Positions 20,185 through 31,645 of a stretch of 64,000 nt of DNA are shown in pieces. Within the stretch, counting starts at the first letter, position 1; every line of letters begins with the position of its first letter. The notes below the pieces were generated by a model, which did no database searches, was not told the DNA's origin, and saw only the letters and a program-made list of their open reading frames with translations. The stretch is from Amia ocellicauda (Eukaryota > Chordata > Actinopteri > Amiiformes > Amiidae). The stretch spans positions 434,001 to 498,000 of the forward strand of contig NW_027102663.1 of assembly GCF_036373705.1 (NCBI RefSeq). The letters are read 5' to 3'. Made by a program: the position numbers and the translations under genes.

Positions 20185-22219
20185 ATGTCCGGAAACAACA
20201 TCAGCGACTTCGATTTAAACGAGTTTTTAGGCAAGTCTTCAGATTCTTTTCATTGACTCAGAGCGTGTTGTGTGCATGTATTGTAAATAAGGCTATAACA
20301 TCTGTTTTAAGTTCTGTAAAATTATTTTTCAGCCAGTCAACAGGAGTTAATTCCCAACGCTGAGGAGATCATCTGGAACAACGACGGTAAGATTTTTGTG
20401 TTTAAGCTCATGGGTTCTTATGTATGGGTGTGTGTGGTTTTGAAGCGGCTCATTAGAGTTATGAAAACGTTTTAATATATATTAATGCCGGTCTCTTTAA
20501 TTACACAGAAACTATCGAAAGGCCTGTGATTAATGTCTCGACCAAGAGAAGTAGTTGTCCCTAGACAGGCTGTCTGCCGACCGGGTAAGAACTAAACCCC
20601 TGTTTGTTTGTATAACGTTTCTGTAAGATGTTTGAGTCCAGTTTTGTTAATTTTAAAAAAATTATCCTGTCTAACAGTATTAAGAAACGTGGTTCGAGAC
20701 AACGAAAGGCCTTCTACATCGAGGGCTTGTTTCGTTTTACCTTCGAGAACCGTAACCTTTCAAGAATCTGAAAGGCCGTCAGCCCCGGTATCTGATAGCT
20801 GTGAGTATATGTCTGCAGCCTGTAAGAGGTAAAAGCTTTTTATAAAGCGGTGTGGTTAAAGGTTAAACATGTCTCTTACCTTCACAGCGGTGCAAAAAGC
20901 TAAACCAGCCGAAAAACATAAGAAACGATTATTCTGTGGAGGTAAGTAAGATCTTTCAAACTTTAATGTTTTTAAAAGGGCTTTGTTTGCCCGTTGAGGG
21001 CTAATATTTAAGCGATGGGTGACCGTTTCCTGTAGGGCGGGGGGTTCTGGGAAAGATCTTTAGAAGTCCGGACAGGTCTATGCTTGTTTCTGGGGAACGT
21101 GTTTAGAAATGACCGATTGCCGTACCGTCTGGTTAGGAAGTAAAGCCGTCCGAAAGGGTTTAGTAAGTTGTTTGGCTTATCTCCCGCTATTATACTTCTG
21201 TTTTAAAGTGGTTGTAGGAAAAGGCTTGAAGGTGTTCATTGTATTTAATATTTAAACAGATTGTGAAAACGTTTGTGAAACAGGAAGTCCCGGGATCAGG
21301 AAGCGTTTACACTTGGAAGGTTCGTTTAAAAATGAAATGTTGTTGTGTGTGTGTGTGTTTTATTAACAATATTACAGTTTTTAAAGAAACATTTAAGAAA
21401 CAGTTTATTTACAGCGGCTTCTCTGTTTTACATTTATTATCAAGTCCTAATAAATATATTGTCTGTAAATAATAAGGCGTTGTAGTGAATGTCTAAGGCT
21501 ATTTTCAAAGGTCTAAAAAAGCTAAAGGTTTTGAATGTCCTGGACATGTTGTTTTAAGTTTGATTTCTGTCGCCGTTTAAAGATGTAAATGTAATGTATA
21601 TTTTTATTCTTCCCAAGACTCTTGGGATAGTCATTCTGTGGATGAGCTATTGAGGACAATTACCCCGTCTAAGTGGGATCAAACATCTTCCCCGGTGAGA
21701 TCACCGAGAGGATCCCCCACGGTGGTCTTGGAGACCCCCCAACATCTACTCAGGCCACAGCCTTCTGGGGGTAATTCAACACCCCAGATTTAGCCCGCCG
21801 CATTGTCGGGCGGAACAAATACAGGCATCCAACAACCTCAGGGGTCGCCGTCAGTCAGGGCTGACACACCACCCAACGACGGCCTGGTTTCAACATCGTC
21901 CCCCCAGACCCGTTTCTTGGCTACAGAAACGCGGAACAGTACCCCGCGCTTGGCCAGGGTGTTACCGCAAAGGCCTTCTTGGTCTCCGTCCATGAGTATA
22001 CGCTCGCTCCCTGCCTCCTTCGACCGAGATTTACCGGAGCGACCATCCTTTGAAGCTGAGCCAGGCCACCAGCCCCCGGAGCTACTTCCTGAAGGTCGGC
22101 ATGAGTTGCTACATACTTTGTTACAAAATCAAAGACTTGTGTTAGTGGGGCAAAACCTGGTGATAGAGAGCCAAAACACCCTTATTAATACCCTTACTAA
22201 CGAATTGTACCGTATTTAA
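20185..22219 (+). CDS. Multi-exon accessory gene region, E2
   Basis: Function not recognised. About seven short candidate exons separated by introns with GT(or GC)-AG borders can be seen, starting with a short acidic N-terminus (MSGNNISDFDLNEF). The last exon is long, Pro/Ser/Thr-rich, and ends in a leucine/asparagine-rich segment with tail ELYRI. The internal exons appear to share one intron phase (phase 1), so skipping any of them would keep the frame. Several carry an ERP tripeptide. AATAAA follows at about 22266. Cellular-type introns in early accessory genes are known for adintovirus-class elements. RNA evidence would be needed to fix the exon borders. Confidence 0.55.
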
Positions 22220-22285
22220 TGTTTTAATTGACACAAAACGCCTTACTATTGTGGGTTGTTGGAAAAATAAAAAATAAATTAAAAA

Positions 22286-25200
22286 ATGTCCTGACTTGGT
22301 AAAAGAACTCACAAACTAAAGGATTATGAACAAGCTAGGGCCCCAAAAAGACCTTCCCGAGAGAACATCCCCGGCCCTGTTGTGAACTCCTCTGATGTCC
22401 CAATGAACCTGGAACTATTACAAATGATAAATGATTTAAATAACCCCCAATTACCACTGATAGAATGTGAATTAACAGACTTACCGGTGAACCCCGACCT
22501 GTTACAGATGGTCAATGATCTAAATAACCACCTCCCACCGGTAGCGCTTATAGAGGTTCACCCCCTAGTTCACCCCGATTTGTTTGAAATGGTGGAGGCT
22601 TTGGAGGAGCTACCCCGACCAAATTCTGCCCCTATTATAAATGATTTGAGACAATTAGAACACAGGATGGCGGCAGAAGCAGCCATCACTATAGAGGAGG
22701 GTCTTGACATTAACCGGTTGGATATCTTTGAAGGACTTTTACAGGCTTTAAATGAGCCTCCTCAAAAAGGGGGTTTTGTAGATGTCAGCAGTGGGGGTGT
22801 TCGGAATGTGGAGGGTTCTGAGACTGATAAGGCTGTGGAGGACATGCTCTGTGAGAATGTAGGGGGTGAAGGCTTTGTTCAAAATGATGATGTGTCCAAG
22901 AGTACCAGTGATCCCGTGATTATAGATAGACCGGCCTATAACAATTTTGAAATGATTCAGCGTTTTAATTTTGCAGAACTTTTAAATTGTGACAATTATG
23001 CAGAAATATTTGTCAACATACACGAGGCCTTGCAGAAAATGCTTGAACAGGTTGCTGAAAGGGTCAGACCTCGAGATGTTGTACAGTTAGAACTCAGAGG
23101 GGATGATTTGTTTAGCAACCTATCTGTAATGCTGAGTGGAGATAATTTAGATGTCTGGCTAAAATCGAAGCGTTATTGCAAAGTAACGCAGCCATCTTAG
23201 CTGATGAAAGTCTGTCTCTGGTAATGAATGTGGTTCGTAACCCTGAGGGTGGGGCGCTTAGAAGACTGTCGAAATGCTTGAAGAACGACATAATTAGGAC
23301 CAAGCTCAGGCAATTAGTGGTGAGTTCCAGTGGGGACAATAAGCTCTGTTTTGCTTACAGTTTAATAAAACTACTCACCCCCGACATGCCTGAACCCCAA
23401 GCTCTGCAAGAGGCTTTAATGCTTCATCAGAGGGCCGGCTTAAACTCTCAACAGATGGTTGCCTTTTCAGACATCACCAAGTTTGAGGAGTTGTTGTCTT
23501 TAAAAATTGTTTTGTGGTACCGTTGTGAGGTAAAGGAAGTATTTGTGAAATTTCAGATACATCCTGAAACCCATACACAGACACTGTTTCTCTTCCTAAG
23601 TGATAGTCATTACTTTGGAATAAAGAGTTTGACGGCTTTTTTGGGTTGTTCGTATGTTTGTCATTGGTGTTATAAGGCCTTCAATGATAAGCTTAAGCAC
23701 CGCTGTGACGGTTACTGTAACGTCTGTTTCAATCCGCAATGTCGTAAGGGTTTGGCCCCTACCATCCGATGTAAAGATTGCTTAAGGATTTGTCTCTCAG
23801 CGTTCTGTTTTTCCGAGCATAAGGTACAGAGGGCCGCTGCTGAGGGGGTTAAAAAACGGAGTTATTGTGATCAAACTAAATATTGCCCGCAGTGTTGCCT
23901 CCAGTACCGTTTTCATGAGGTTAAACCACACAAATGTCTGGAGCCGAGATGCAGGATCTGTAATGCTGATTTAACCCCGGGGTCCGAACACCAGTGCTTT
24001 ATTCAGCCGGTTAAAAAGGAGCCGCCGCACAACCGGTATGTCTTTTTTGCTTTTGAATGCCGGCAAGAAAACGGGGTCCACGTTGCTAATTATATACACT
24101 GTATTGACATGTTGGATCGTGAGTGGTCAGCTAGCGGTGAGAGTTGTGTCAGGGATTTCTTTACGCGGTATCGCGGTCCAAAATACCTCAATTACACATT
24201 TATTGCCCACAATGCTAAGGGTTATGATTCTTACATTTTGATGAAGTATCTGGTGGAAAATGGGGTGACCCCAAAAATAATAGCTCAGGGTAGCAAGATC
24301 ATGTGTTTCACCGACGAAGCTTTCAACTAACGTTACATAGACTCGTTAAATTTCCTCCCCATGAAATTGAGCGCTTTGCCTAAGGCTCTGGGTTTTGAGG
24401 CTCAGAAGAAAGGTTGGTTCTGCCATTTTTTTAATACTAAGGACACTCAAAATTATCGAGGGTCCTACCCGCCCGCCTCTTATTATGGGGTTGATACTAT
24501 GATGTCTCATGAGAGGGAGGAATTCTTTAAATGGTACAATACGGTTAAGGGAGGTGTTTTTGATTTCCGAGAAGAGATGGCCGCTTATTGTAAAAATGAT
24601 GTGGTGATCCTTAAAGAATCCTGTGTGCGTTTCCGCGCCGAGGTTATCAACACATCGGGTCTCGACCCTTTGCAAAGTGTGACCATAGCGTCTCTCTGCA
24701 TGAAAATGTATCGGTCCAATTTCTTGCAGAAAAACACTATAGCGGTCACCACTTCTGACAACTATCGTGCTAGACAAAAGAACTTTTCGACTGTCTCCAT
24801 ACAGTGGCTGGAATACCTGAGTGCCCGGGATAACATCTTCATCAGACATGCTTTAAATCAAGGGGAAGTCAAAATGGGGCCTTATGACTTAGACGGTTTT
24901 AGCGACGTGTCCGGGCGGCGTACCGCTTATGAGTTTGCAGGTTGTATTTACCATGGCTGTCCTCAGTGCTTCGACCCAAACACCTTTAACCCCGTAACAC
25001 AAAAACTCTGCGGTGATATGTACTATGATTTCCAGGAACGAATTGAAACTTTAAAAAACACCTATGGTTTGAACGTGCTGGTGATTTGGAAACACGAGTG
25101 GACGACCCTGAAGCAACAGGAAGCGGGGGTACAACGGTTTATGGAAACCTTGGACTTTCCTGAACGTCTAGAGCCCCGGGATGCGTTATTTGGGGGTCGT

Positions 25201-26511
25201 ACCAACGCCCTCTGTTTACATTATGAGGTAAAGGAGGGTGAGAGAGTAGATTACTATGATTTCACCAGTCTGTACCCTTATGTCAACAAGACCAAAATGT
25301 ACCCGGTGGGGTGTCCAACCATTGTTTATCGTGACTTTCTCGAAATCGGACATTACTTTGGTTTGATCAAAGTCACCATGTACCCTCCTCGCGAGCTGTT
25401 CTTACCCGTGTTGCCTTACAGGTGTTCGGGAAAATTGATGTTCCCTCTGTGTAGAACGTGTGTGGAAACTGAAAATCAAACTACCTCTTGTCTGCACAGT
25501 GATGAAGAGAGAGCGCTGACGGGTGTCTGGTGTAGCATTGAGCTTGACAAGGCGGTGGAGAAAGGTTACAGTTGGTAAGGTGAATGAGGTTTGGCATTTT
25601 TCTGAAAAATCTGATACTCTTTTTGCTGATTACATTATGACCCATCTGAAAGGGAAACAGGAGGCATCGGGCTATCCCTCATGGTGTGTTGACTCCGCGG
25701 CCAAAGAGCGATACGTTCAGCAATATTTTGAAAAGGAAGGGATCCGTCTAGAGCCGGGGAACATAACTGTAAACCCCGCCAAGAGACAAATGTCCAAACT
25801 GATTTTAAACAGTCTGTGGGGTAAGTTTGTGGAAAGAAATTACCGTCTAAACACAACCTTGATTAAAACCCCTGAACTGTTCATAGAATTTATGTTTTCC
25901 AAACAACATGCAGTATCACACTTTCAATTCTTAAATGACCACGTGGCACAGGTCCAGTGGAGGGCCCCTAAAGATTTCCCCACCAAACAGGGGAACGTTA
26001 ATGTTTTCATAGCGGTTTTTACCACGGCTTACGCCCGGCTTGAACTGAACAACTTAATGGATCAGTTGCAGGAACGCACGCTCTATCATGATACTGACTC
26101 TGTAATCTTTGTCACCAGGCCAGGGGATTGGGTCCCTCCCCTCGGGGACTACCTTGGGGAGTTAACGAGCGAACTAGATCCTCAGGACCACATAGTGGAG
26201 TTTGTTTCAGGGGGTCCTAAGACTTACGCATACAGAACGGCTGCGGGTAAGACCTGTATGAAAGTTAAGGGTTTCACTCTGAACCATTGTAACAACAAGC
26301 TCATTAACATCAAGTCTCTGACGACCCTGGTAGAAAGTTATGTAACGAGAAAGACGCGCCTCCTCGTGAGATTATTACAGCCGGAAATCAGATCTATCGC
26401 AATAAAAAGGGGTACACGTTGGAAAATAGATCACTAAACAAACGGTTCAGAGTGGTGTACAATAAAAGAGTGTTGAAGACTGATTATACCACTCTGCCTT
26501 ATGGATATTAG
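22286..26511 (+). pseudogene. Protein-primed family B DNA polymerase (pPolB), E2
   Basis: The replication polymerase of the Polinton class copies the linear element by protein priming. In order one sees an N-terminal region rich in leucine/asparagine repeats (LLQMINDLNN-like), a cysteine-rich putative zinc-binding region (CHWCYKAF...HRCDGYCNVC), exonuclease motifs (FFAFECRQE, FIAHNAKGYDSY, YCKNDVVILKE), polymerase motif A (YDFTSLYPYVN), the motif around NSLW GKF, and motif C (YHDTDSVIF). Total length of about 1,350 codons fits the family. It is broken in this fossil. Its end overlaps the ATPase start. Confidence 0.92.
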
Positions 26512-27172
26512 CGGTGGTTTTGATAACAGACTTCAACACCCTTTCTCCTGTATTATAGCCGGTCCCTCCAATTCGGGGCAGAGCTATCTTATAAAGAACA
26601 TCATAGAAGATGTGGACGCAACCGTGTCCCAAGCTCTTGACAACATAGTGTGGTGTTACTCTTGCTGGCAACCTCTCTACGATGATTTGGCTTCGAAAAA
26701 AAATAATCTGAAATTTGTGCAAGGTCTCCCCGCCTCGTTGTGTGGTGATGACTTGTTCCCGCCCGGTCAAACTAACCTAGTGATCCTTGATGACCTGATG
26801 GAGCAGGCCGGTGACAACAGTGAAGTGGAAAAAGCTTTCACAAAGTACACTCATCATAGGAATTAAAGTATTATTTATTTAGTTCAAAATCTATTTTTTC
26901 AAGGTAAAAAAAGCCGCACTATTAATTTATATGCCAATTATATAATTCTTTTTAAAAACCCCAGAGATAAACTACAGGTCACCGTCTTGGCTCGTCTAAT
27001 GTACCCTAACCAGACCAAGTTCTCTTTGGAGGCATTTGAGGATGCCACCAAAAAACCCTACGGGTACTTGATTGCGGACTTAAAAGCACAAACCCCAGAA
27101 GACTTTCGCCTCAGAACAGGTTTGTGCCCGCCCGATTGGCCGGCAGTGTATGTGCTAAAGAAAAGGAAATAA
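26501..27172 (+). pseudogene. FtsK/HerA-type packaging ATPase, E2
   Basis: ATPase thought to drive DNA into the capsid, of the A32/Polinton family (about 223 aa). The Walker A (GPSNSG...S) region is near residue 21, Walker B-like LVILDD near residue 95, and the C-terminal tail is basic (KKRK). The start ATG sits within the polymerase terminus. Part of broken fossil E2. Confidence 0.85.
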
Positions 27173-27178
27173 ATAAGA

Positions 27179-27514
27179 ATGTCTGTTCGGATTGAAAGAA
27201 ATCTGCCGCTTTTGCAAATGTTATTTGAGAGGAGCCCGCGCCATAGGAAAGCTGTGCTGGCAGGGGCCCCCTCGGATTTGATCGAGACCCTGTGTGAAAT
27301 AGCTTTTAACATCTTACGCGGTAATATACCCCTAACCCCTTCTCAACATTCTAAACTCAAAAAACAAAAAGCGGTTATCAAGATCATCGCTAATAAGAAG
27401 TATTCTATTAAAAGAAAAAGAAAGAAGATTAATCAAACCGGGGGTTTTATAGGACCGCTGTTGAGCATAGCCGTGCCTTTCCTAACCAGTCTTCTAGCTT
27501 CCAGAGTGGGTTAA
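27179..27514 (+). CDS. Small basic pX-like protein, E2
   Basis: A 111-aa protein whose start lies 6 nt after the ATPase stop. The N-terminal half contains a helix-rich 'SPRHRKAVL...SDLIETLCEIAFNIL' block seen next to packaging ATPases in many animal Polintons. The middle is strongly basic (KKQKAVIK, KRKRKK). The C-terminus is glycine/hydrophobic (GGFIGPLLSIAVPFLTSLL), reminiscent of adenovirus core protein X and related virion peptides. A role in DNA condensation or membrane interaction is inferred from composition only. Confidence 0.7.
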   Translation: MSVRIERNLPLLQMLFERSPRHRKAVLAGAPSDLIETLCEIAFNILRGNIPLTPSQHSKLKKQKAVIKIIANKKYSIKRKRKKINQTGGFIGPLLSIAVPFLTSLLASRVG

Positions 27515-27516
27515 TA

Positions 27517-28260
27517 ATGGAATATGCTCAGAAAATGTTTTTGATCCCTCAGGAGCAGCTTGAGAAACTGAGAAAAAATGTTGTCGGGCCAGAGCCCATT
27601 AGACAAACGGCCGAAAACAACCTGGACTCTGAAATGAAAGCTATACAGGCCAGGGCCGATTTAAATCAGTATTCCAAAGCCCAGTTGTATACCAACACGT
27701 TACAGCGCTACCTCCGTCTGGTTAGACAGGGTGAAAAAGATCAAAACATTTTAACTTTAACCATGGCCTCTCAAGAAAATGGTTCTGGGGCTGATGCGGG
27801 GGGTACGGTTGATAAAGATGTTGCGGTGACCGAACCTGTTGAGAGTTCAGAGGGAGATGTTGTAACGGATGTTTTGAGAAACATGCCGGCCAGAAGCAAA
27901 AGACATGCAGAATATATCCTGCACAAAATGGTTCAGAAACCGCGGGTAACGGCTTGGAATGAACAGGGTGAATTTGTTTTTAAAGGACAACTGATCAAAG
28001 GTTCACACATGTTTGATTTGTTGAAGAGTGTCACTAGCACTAATAAGGTACCCGATAGTCGCCGACCTGTAGGCTGGAATGCTTTCCTACAGGCGATGGC
28101 CTGTCTGAACATGCCCCAATCAACAGTTCCTAACCAGGAAACGCTACAAAAAATCCGTCTGTGTAAAGAGGTGGAGCCTGATCTGACTCCGATATCTCAT
28201 TACTCTGACCGTGCTGAGCGACCATCCTCAGGATCTATCCATCGTTGGGAAGCTTATTAA
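27517..28260 (+). CDS. Conserved coiled-coil-like Polinton protein, E2
   Basis: A 247-aa protein starting 3 nt after the pX-like stop. The N-terminus MEYAQKMFLIPQEQLEKLRKN and the following heptad-like leucine/glutamine pattern are typical of a conserved but uncharacterised animal Polinton protein found in this position. The middle is acidic, and the C-terminal domain (about 130-225) starts with SKRHAEYILHKM. It is probably a virion or assembly factor by context; no enzymatic motif is seen. Confidence 0.7.
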   Translation: MEYAQKMFLIPQEQLEKLRKNVVGPEPIRQTAENNLDSEMKAIQARADLNQYSKAQLYTNTLQRYLRLVRQGEKDQNILTLTMASQENGSGADAGGTVDKDVAVTEPVESSEGDVVTDVLRNMPARSKRHAEYILHKMVQKPRVTAWNEQGEFVFKGQLIKGSHMFDLLKSVTSTNKVPDSRRPVGWNAFLQAMACLNMPQSTVPNQETLQKIRLCKEVEPDLTPISHYSDRAERPSSGSIHRWEAY

Positions 28261-28439
28261 TCTCATGTTTTTATTTGTCTCCCCTGTAAATAATGACCCG
28301 ACAAACATTTTTTTATTTTTATTTTTTATTTTTCAAATGTTGTACATTTATTTATACCATAACCCCTGCTTTGTATAAGAATTGTGTTGAATAAAAACAA
28401 AACTAATGATTCAAAGGCTGTTTTCATTATTTTTTCACC
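28261..28439. terminator. Tail-to-tail poly(A) region, E2
   Basis: AATAAA on + is at 28390-28395 and AATAAA on - reads at 28270-28275. Each signal lies past the other, so the convergent transcripts should overlap by more than 100 nt. Very AT-rich. Confidence 0.65.
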
Positions 28440-29012
28440 TTAACACGCATGACATCTTTTAAAATCCTCACAAGAACACCCCATCTGTATACACGGCTGG
28501 CTAGGGTCGTAAGTCATTGTGTTATAAGGGGGGATCCACAGTGTCCTGACAAACTCTGCCACTTTTTTATCATTTTGGCCTAAATCCTCACTGTACAAGG
28601 CCATAATATCGGGGTATGACCTTCCTTTAGATCTATGATATAAGAAAAACACACAGTGTTGACCACAAGTGAAGGTCTGAAGACTTTGTACTTGACGACC
28701 GCTGTAAATGGTTTCTTGACAGTTGTTGAGCAGAAAGTTATTGATCTTCCGAGGGAAAGGTCTGAAATCCGGGGGGTTTGCATAGGAATCAAAAAATTCA
28801 CCACGGTGGTCCTCCCTTAGATAAATAGCCAGCCAATGTTCTCCGGGCATATTTTTAGGGTGTGTGTTGATTATGTACATTGCAGGTAAATTCTTGACCT
28901 TAAATTTAGTCAGCTGATCGCAGGCGTAGACTCCTTGAAACAGTTTCCGTGAGCTGGCCAGGGCATTCATGATGTGGTTGAGCTCTCTGGTGTTCATTTT
29001 AATAATAATCAT
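28440..29012 (-). CDS. Adenain-type maturation protease, E2
   Basis: A 190-aa cysteine protease of the adenovirus-protease/Ulp1 (C48/C5-like) fold that processes virion proteins. Visible catalytic residues are His59 in GEHWLAIYL, Asp75 in FDSYA, Gln109, and Cys116 in TCGQHC. The Gln-to-Cys spacing of seven matches adenain. The C-terminal end is cysteine-rich (CSCEDFKRCHAC). Translation may begin at Met6 (MNTREL) because the first residues overlap the capsid gene end by 14 nt. Full length. Confidence 0.92.
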   Translation of the reverse strand: MIIIKMNTRELNHIMNALASSRKLFQGVYACDQLTKFKVKNLPAMYIINTHPKNMPGEHWLAIYLREDHRGEFFDSYANPPDFRPFPRKINNFLLNNCQETIYSGRQVQSLQTFTCGQHCVFFLYHRSKGRSYPDIMALYSEDLGQNDKKVAEFVRTLWIPPYNTMTYDPSQPCIQMGCSCEDFKRCHAC

Positions 29013-30306
29013 ACATAACGTTTCTCCTCTGATTCACCTCAATAATGTTGTCAAACACTGCATACACGACCATATTAACAGTGCGTGGTAGAGGCTGCTT
29101 GAAACGCATCTCCAAACGCATATTGCCCGTCTTCATCAGTGAAAAATGTTGCCCACACTCTTCGTCAGGGGTCAGGTTGAAACCGTACAGGGTGTAACCG
29201 CTGCAGTATTCCCGGCGATCGATCAGCAGAGTTTGATCCTTGAGATGGCGACCCGTAGCCAGTACTAGACTGTCATATTCACGAACCGCATTGCCGATTT
29301 CAAAGTCAGGTTGAAAAGGTCTGGATGGAACCTGCACACCATCGACGTACAACACTATAAATTCCGCGTTATAATGTTTAAAGTTAAAGGGGTTCTTGTT
29401 GTAAACCCCGGTAAATGCATCATTATCCTCGAGACCTATAATAACCTGTTTTGGGAGCTGTCCAAGAAACAGATTTTCCTGGTTCATCACCCGTGTCCCT
29501 GCGGGGATACTGTGGACTTTCATATAGACTCTTTCGATCGGGTACTCGGCGTTTTCCGTCATTAACGCCTGCGCGTGTCCTAGTTTAACCGCCGGGAAGA
29601 CGGACACTTTTTTCACAAACAGCGAGGCCGATAATATGGTCAGTTTATATTTTTCCGTATCAGGGGTCATCAGACAAAAAGCACTTTTACTACGGATCAT
29701 TTTAATTTTAATGTCTACCCCGTTGAGCATGAGTTTTTCTTGGAAAAATATGTCTGCATGGATATGCCCCATTAGCTCAAAGGTCCTCCCTTCTGTTGAA
29801 GAGGCCGTTCTTTTTTGCAAACCCTTATTGAGTCCCTCTGGATCCTTATCGTCCATAGCTACCGGGATGTCTTTGAAGAAAAGGCCGGGGCTGAACTGTT
29901 TGCTTAGGGTCTCCTCACTATAATTAAGGATACACTCCATCATGGCTCTATAGGGGTAAGTATTGCTGCTTTGACTAATGAGCCGATCTCCAAGGGTCAC
30001 ATCCACCTGTGAAAACATGGTGGCCACCGGGTAATTGATGACCCCAGCGTTGGCCGTCTTCTCGATTGCATCGCCATCCTCATCAGTCACTTTACAGTTC
30101 ATTAAAATAAATGTGTTATTCAAATCAATATAATCCTCGCCATTGCCAGCTATAAAAAACTCCAGAGGGGCCGTGTCTGAAATTGCAGAAAGAGGGGGAA
30201 TCTCTACATATATGATCTTATCTATACTCGTTTGAGTGTATGGAACTGTAAACAGATCCAGTTCTGATTTGACGCATTCTTCCGATAGACTGTGGACAAA
30301 AGACAT
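28999..30306 (-). CDS. Double jelly-roll major capsid protein, E2
   Basis: A 435-aa Polinton hexon-like protein. Signature blocks are SDTAPLEFFIAGNGEDYIDL near residue 42, 'SSNTYPYRAMMECILNYSEETL', 'GRTFELMGHIHADIFFQEKLMLNGVDIKIKMIRS' and the C-terminal 'MRLEMRFKQPLPRTVNMVVYAVFDNIIEV'. Length fits the family. It is placed between the protease and the pVI/pX-like gene, the usual virion cluster. Confidence 0.92.
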   Translation of the reverse strand: MSFVHSLSEECVKSELDLFTVPYTQTSIDKIIYVEIPPLSAISDTAPLEFFIAGNGEDYIDLNNTFILMNCKVTDEDGDAIEKTANAGVINYPVATMFSQVDVTLGDRLISQSSNTYPYRAMMECILNYSEETLSKQFSPGLFFKDIPVAMDDKDPEGLNKGLQKRTASSTEGRTFELMGHIHADIFFQEKLMLNGVDIKIKMIRSKSAFCLMTPDTEKYKLTILSASLFVKKVSVFPAVKLGHAQALMTENAEYPIERVYMKVHSIPAGTRVMNQENLFLGQLPKQVIIGLEDNDAFTGVYNKNPFNFKHYNAEFIVLYVDGVQVPSRPFQPDFEIGNAVREYDSLVLATGRHLKDQTLLIDRREYCSGYTLYGFNLTPDEECGQHFSLMKTGNMRLEMRFKQPLPRTVNMVVYAVFDNIIEVNQRRNVMYDYY

Positions 30307-30308
30307 GT

Positions 30309-30812
30309 TTAAAAGATGTATCCTGAGGCTCTATTTTTCTTTCTTTGAGACTTTCTTTTTGCAGGTTTTTTCTTGTGCTGCTTCCTTCTCCGAGTGTATC
30401 CACGATATGTTGGAGAATGAGAGATTCTTCGTTTTTTGTTAGCCACGAATCTTCGTCGCCCTGGTGGACACATGCTGTTTCTTCTTTTACCCCCCCTCCT
30501 CGCCATTACCATGAGACCCGAACCCTCCTGATGCTCATGGCTAGCTGCCCGGTTCATAACATTGGTGAACACGTCACTAACAATATTTTTAGCCGCTGAT
30601 TTCAAGTGGGGTCTGGCTATAGCAAAGCCTCTCTTAAGCAGGGGTACGGCCATTCTAAAGAGACCACGAAAGAGTCCCCCTAGACCGGCGCCATACATTG
30701 TGGGGGCTCCTACAAAACCGGGCAAGCCGTTCCCGGCTTGCATCTTGTAATAATCCACATAGGCGCTAGGATCTACATAACCCCTCGAGGTAGCCATTTT
30801 AATAATGTACAC
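30309..30812 (-). CDS. pVI/pX-like basic virion protein, E2
   Basis: About 162-167 aa; the likely start is the inner ATG (MATSRGYVDPSAYVDYY) because the upstream codons overlap the penton region. A glycine-rich amphipathic segment (GLGGLFRGLFRMAVPLLKRGFAIARPHLKSAAKNIV) is followed by a very basic tail (RRRKQHKKKPAKRKSQRKK). This architecture resembles the adenovirus internal proteins VI/X proposed for adintoviruses. The role in DNA packing or membrane lysis is inferred. Confidence 0.72.
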   Translation of the reverse strand: MYIIKMATSRGYVDPSAYVDYYKMQAGNGLPGFVGAPTMYGAGLGGLFRGLFRMAVPLLKRGFAIARPHLKSAAKNIVSDVFTNVMNRAASHEHQEGSGLMVMARRGGKRRNSMCPPGRRRFVANKKRRISHSPTYRGYTRRRKQHKKKPAKRKSQRKKNRASGYIF

Positions 30813-31645
30813 ACTGTTTCAGGGGTCGAAAATGTAGTTTGACATTAACTTTACCGAAGCGGAAGGGTACGTTGATATTCTGATCCGATTTTACTTCGAT
30901 CGTGATGTTGTCAAAGTGGGTCTTTGAGACTGGTACGTAGTGTGGTTTGTCATAAGTAATTGTGACCATGTCATTGCTTTTACCTTTAATAAGTACATTT
31001 CTCAAAAGGGGGACATAACTATCCCCGACCCTCTGGTGGGTTATGATATCCGTATACACATAAAGAGTATAAAAGCCGCCCCACCACTTCTGAGAACCTG
31101 CTCTCTGTGTCAGAATAGAACCCTAATATACGCCCCAGTTGGCCGCTGGTTTGAATGCTAATACCTGGTTTTGACACCTTGTACACTCTGTTTTTAATAG
31201 GGTTGTAATATAGCTTGATGTTGGGGGTGCCTTCTGAGAACTGTTTATGCATCTCATCTAATATTTTATCCACATTGTCATAATAACCTCCTTGTATCGT
31301 GAATGTCCATTGACTCTTTTTAACATCATCAAAAATGGCGAAGGTGGCATCCTTATCTTGTAAAACAGCCCAAGTGTAAGGATACTGTATTTCCGCCAAC
31401 CCCACTTCCCACGACACCCTTAGATCTATAGATTTTCCAAATTGTACCGTGTAACTGGATATTTCATTTTTAGGGTATATATCGAGAGAGGCGTTACTGG
31501 GTAGAGTCACGTAGAAGCCTCCTGATTCCATCTTGAGAATCGAAAGTAATGCCCCCAACACACCCGCGGGCATGTTGTTATAAGGATTGAATATCGCAAA
31601 CCTGTTGTTCCGGGACCCAACTATTGAACTTTTCAGGCCATCCAA
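30799..31645 (-). pseudogene. Penton-like minor capsid protein, E2
   Basis: Single jelly-roll minor capsid (penton base-like) protein of Polintons. The block GGFYVTLPSNASLDIYPKNEISSYTVQFGKSIDL followed by WEVGLAEIQYPYTW is characteristic, and the C-terminal part has the NINVPFRFGKVNVKLHFRPL strand-rich end. Broken in this fossil. It overlaps the integrase gene start-to-end on its right side. Confidence 0.8.

Noticed and set aside
24346-24849. 167-codon minus-strand frame inside the polymerase region
   Set aside because: It is a shadow of the polymerase exonuclease region, which shows the family motifs on the + strand.
28261-28439. Rho-independent-type terminator hairpin
   Set aside because: The element uses eukaryotic AATAAA signals; no GC-rich hairpin with a U tract is present.
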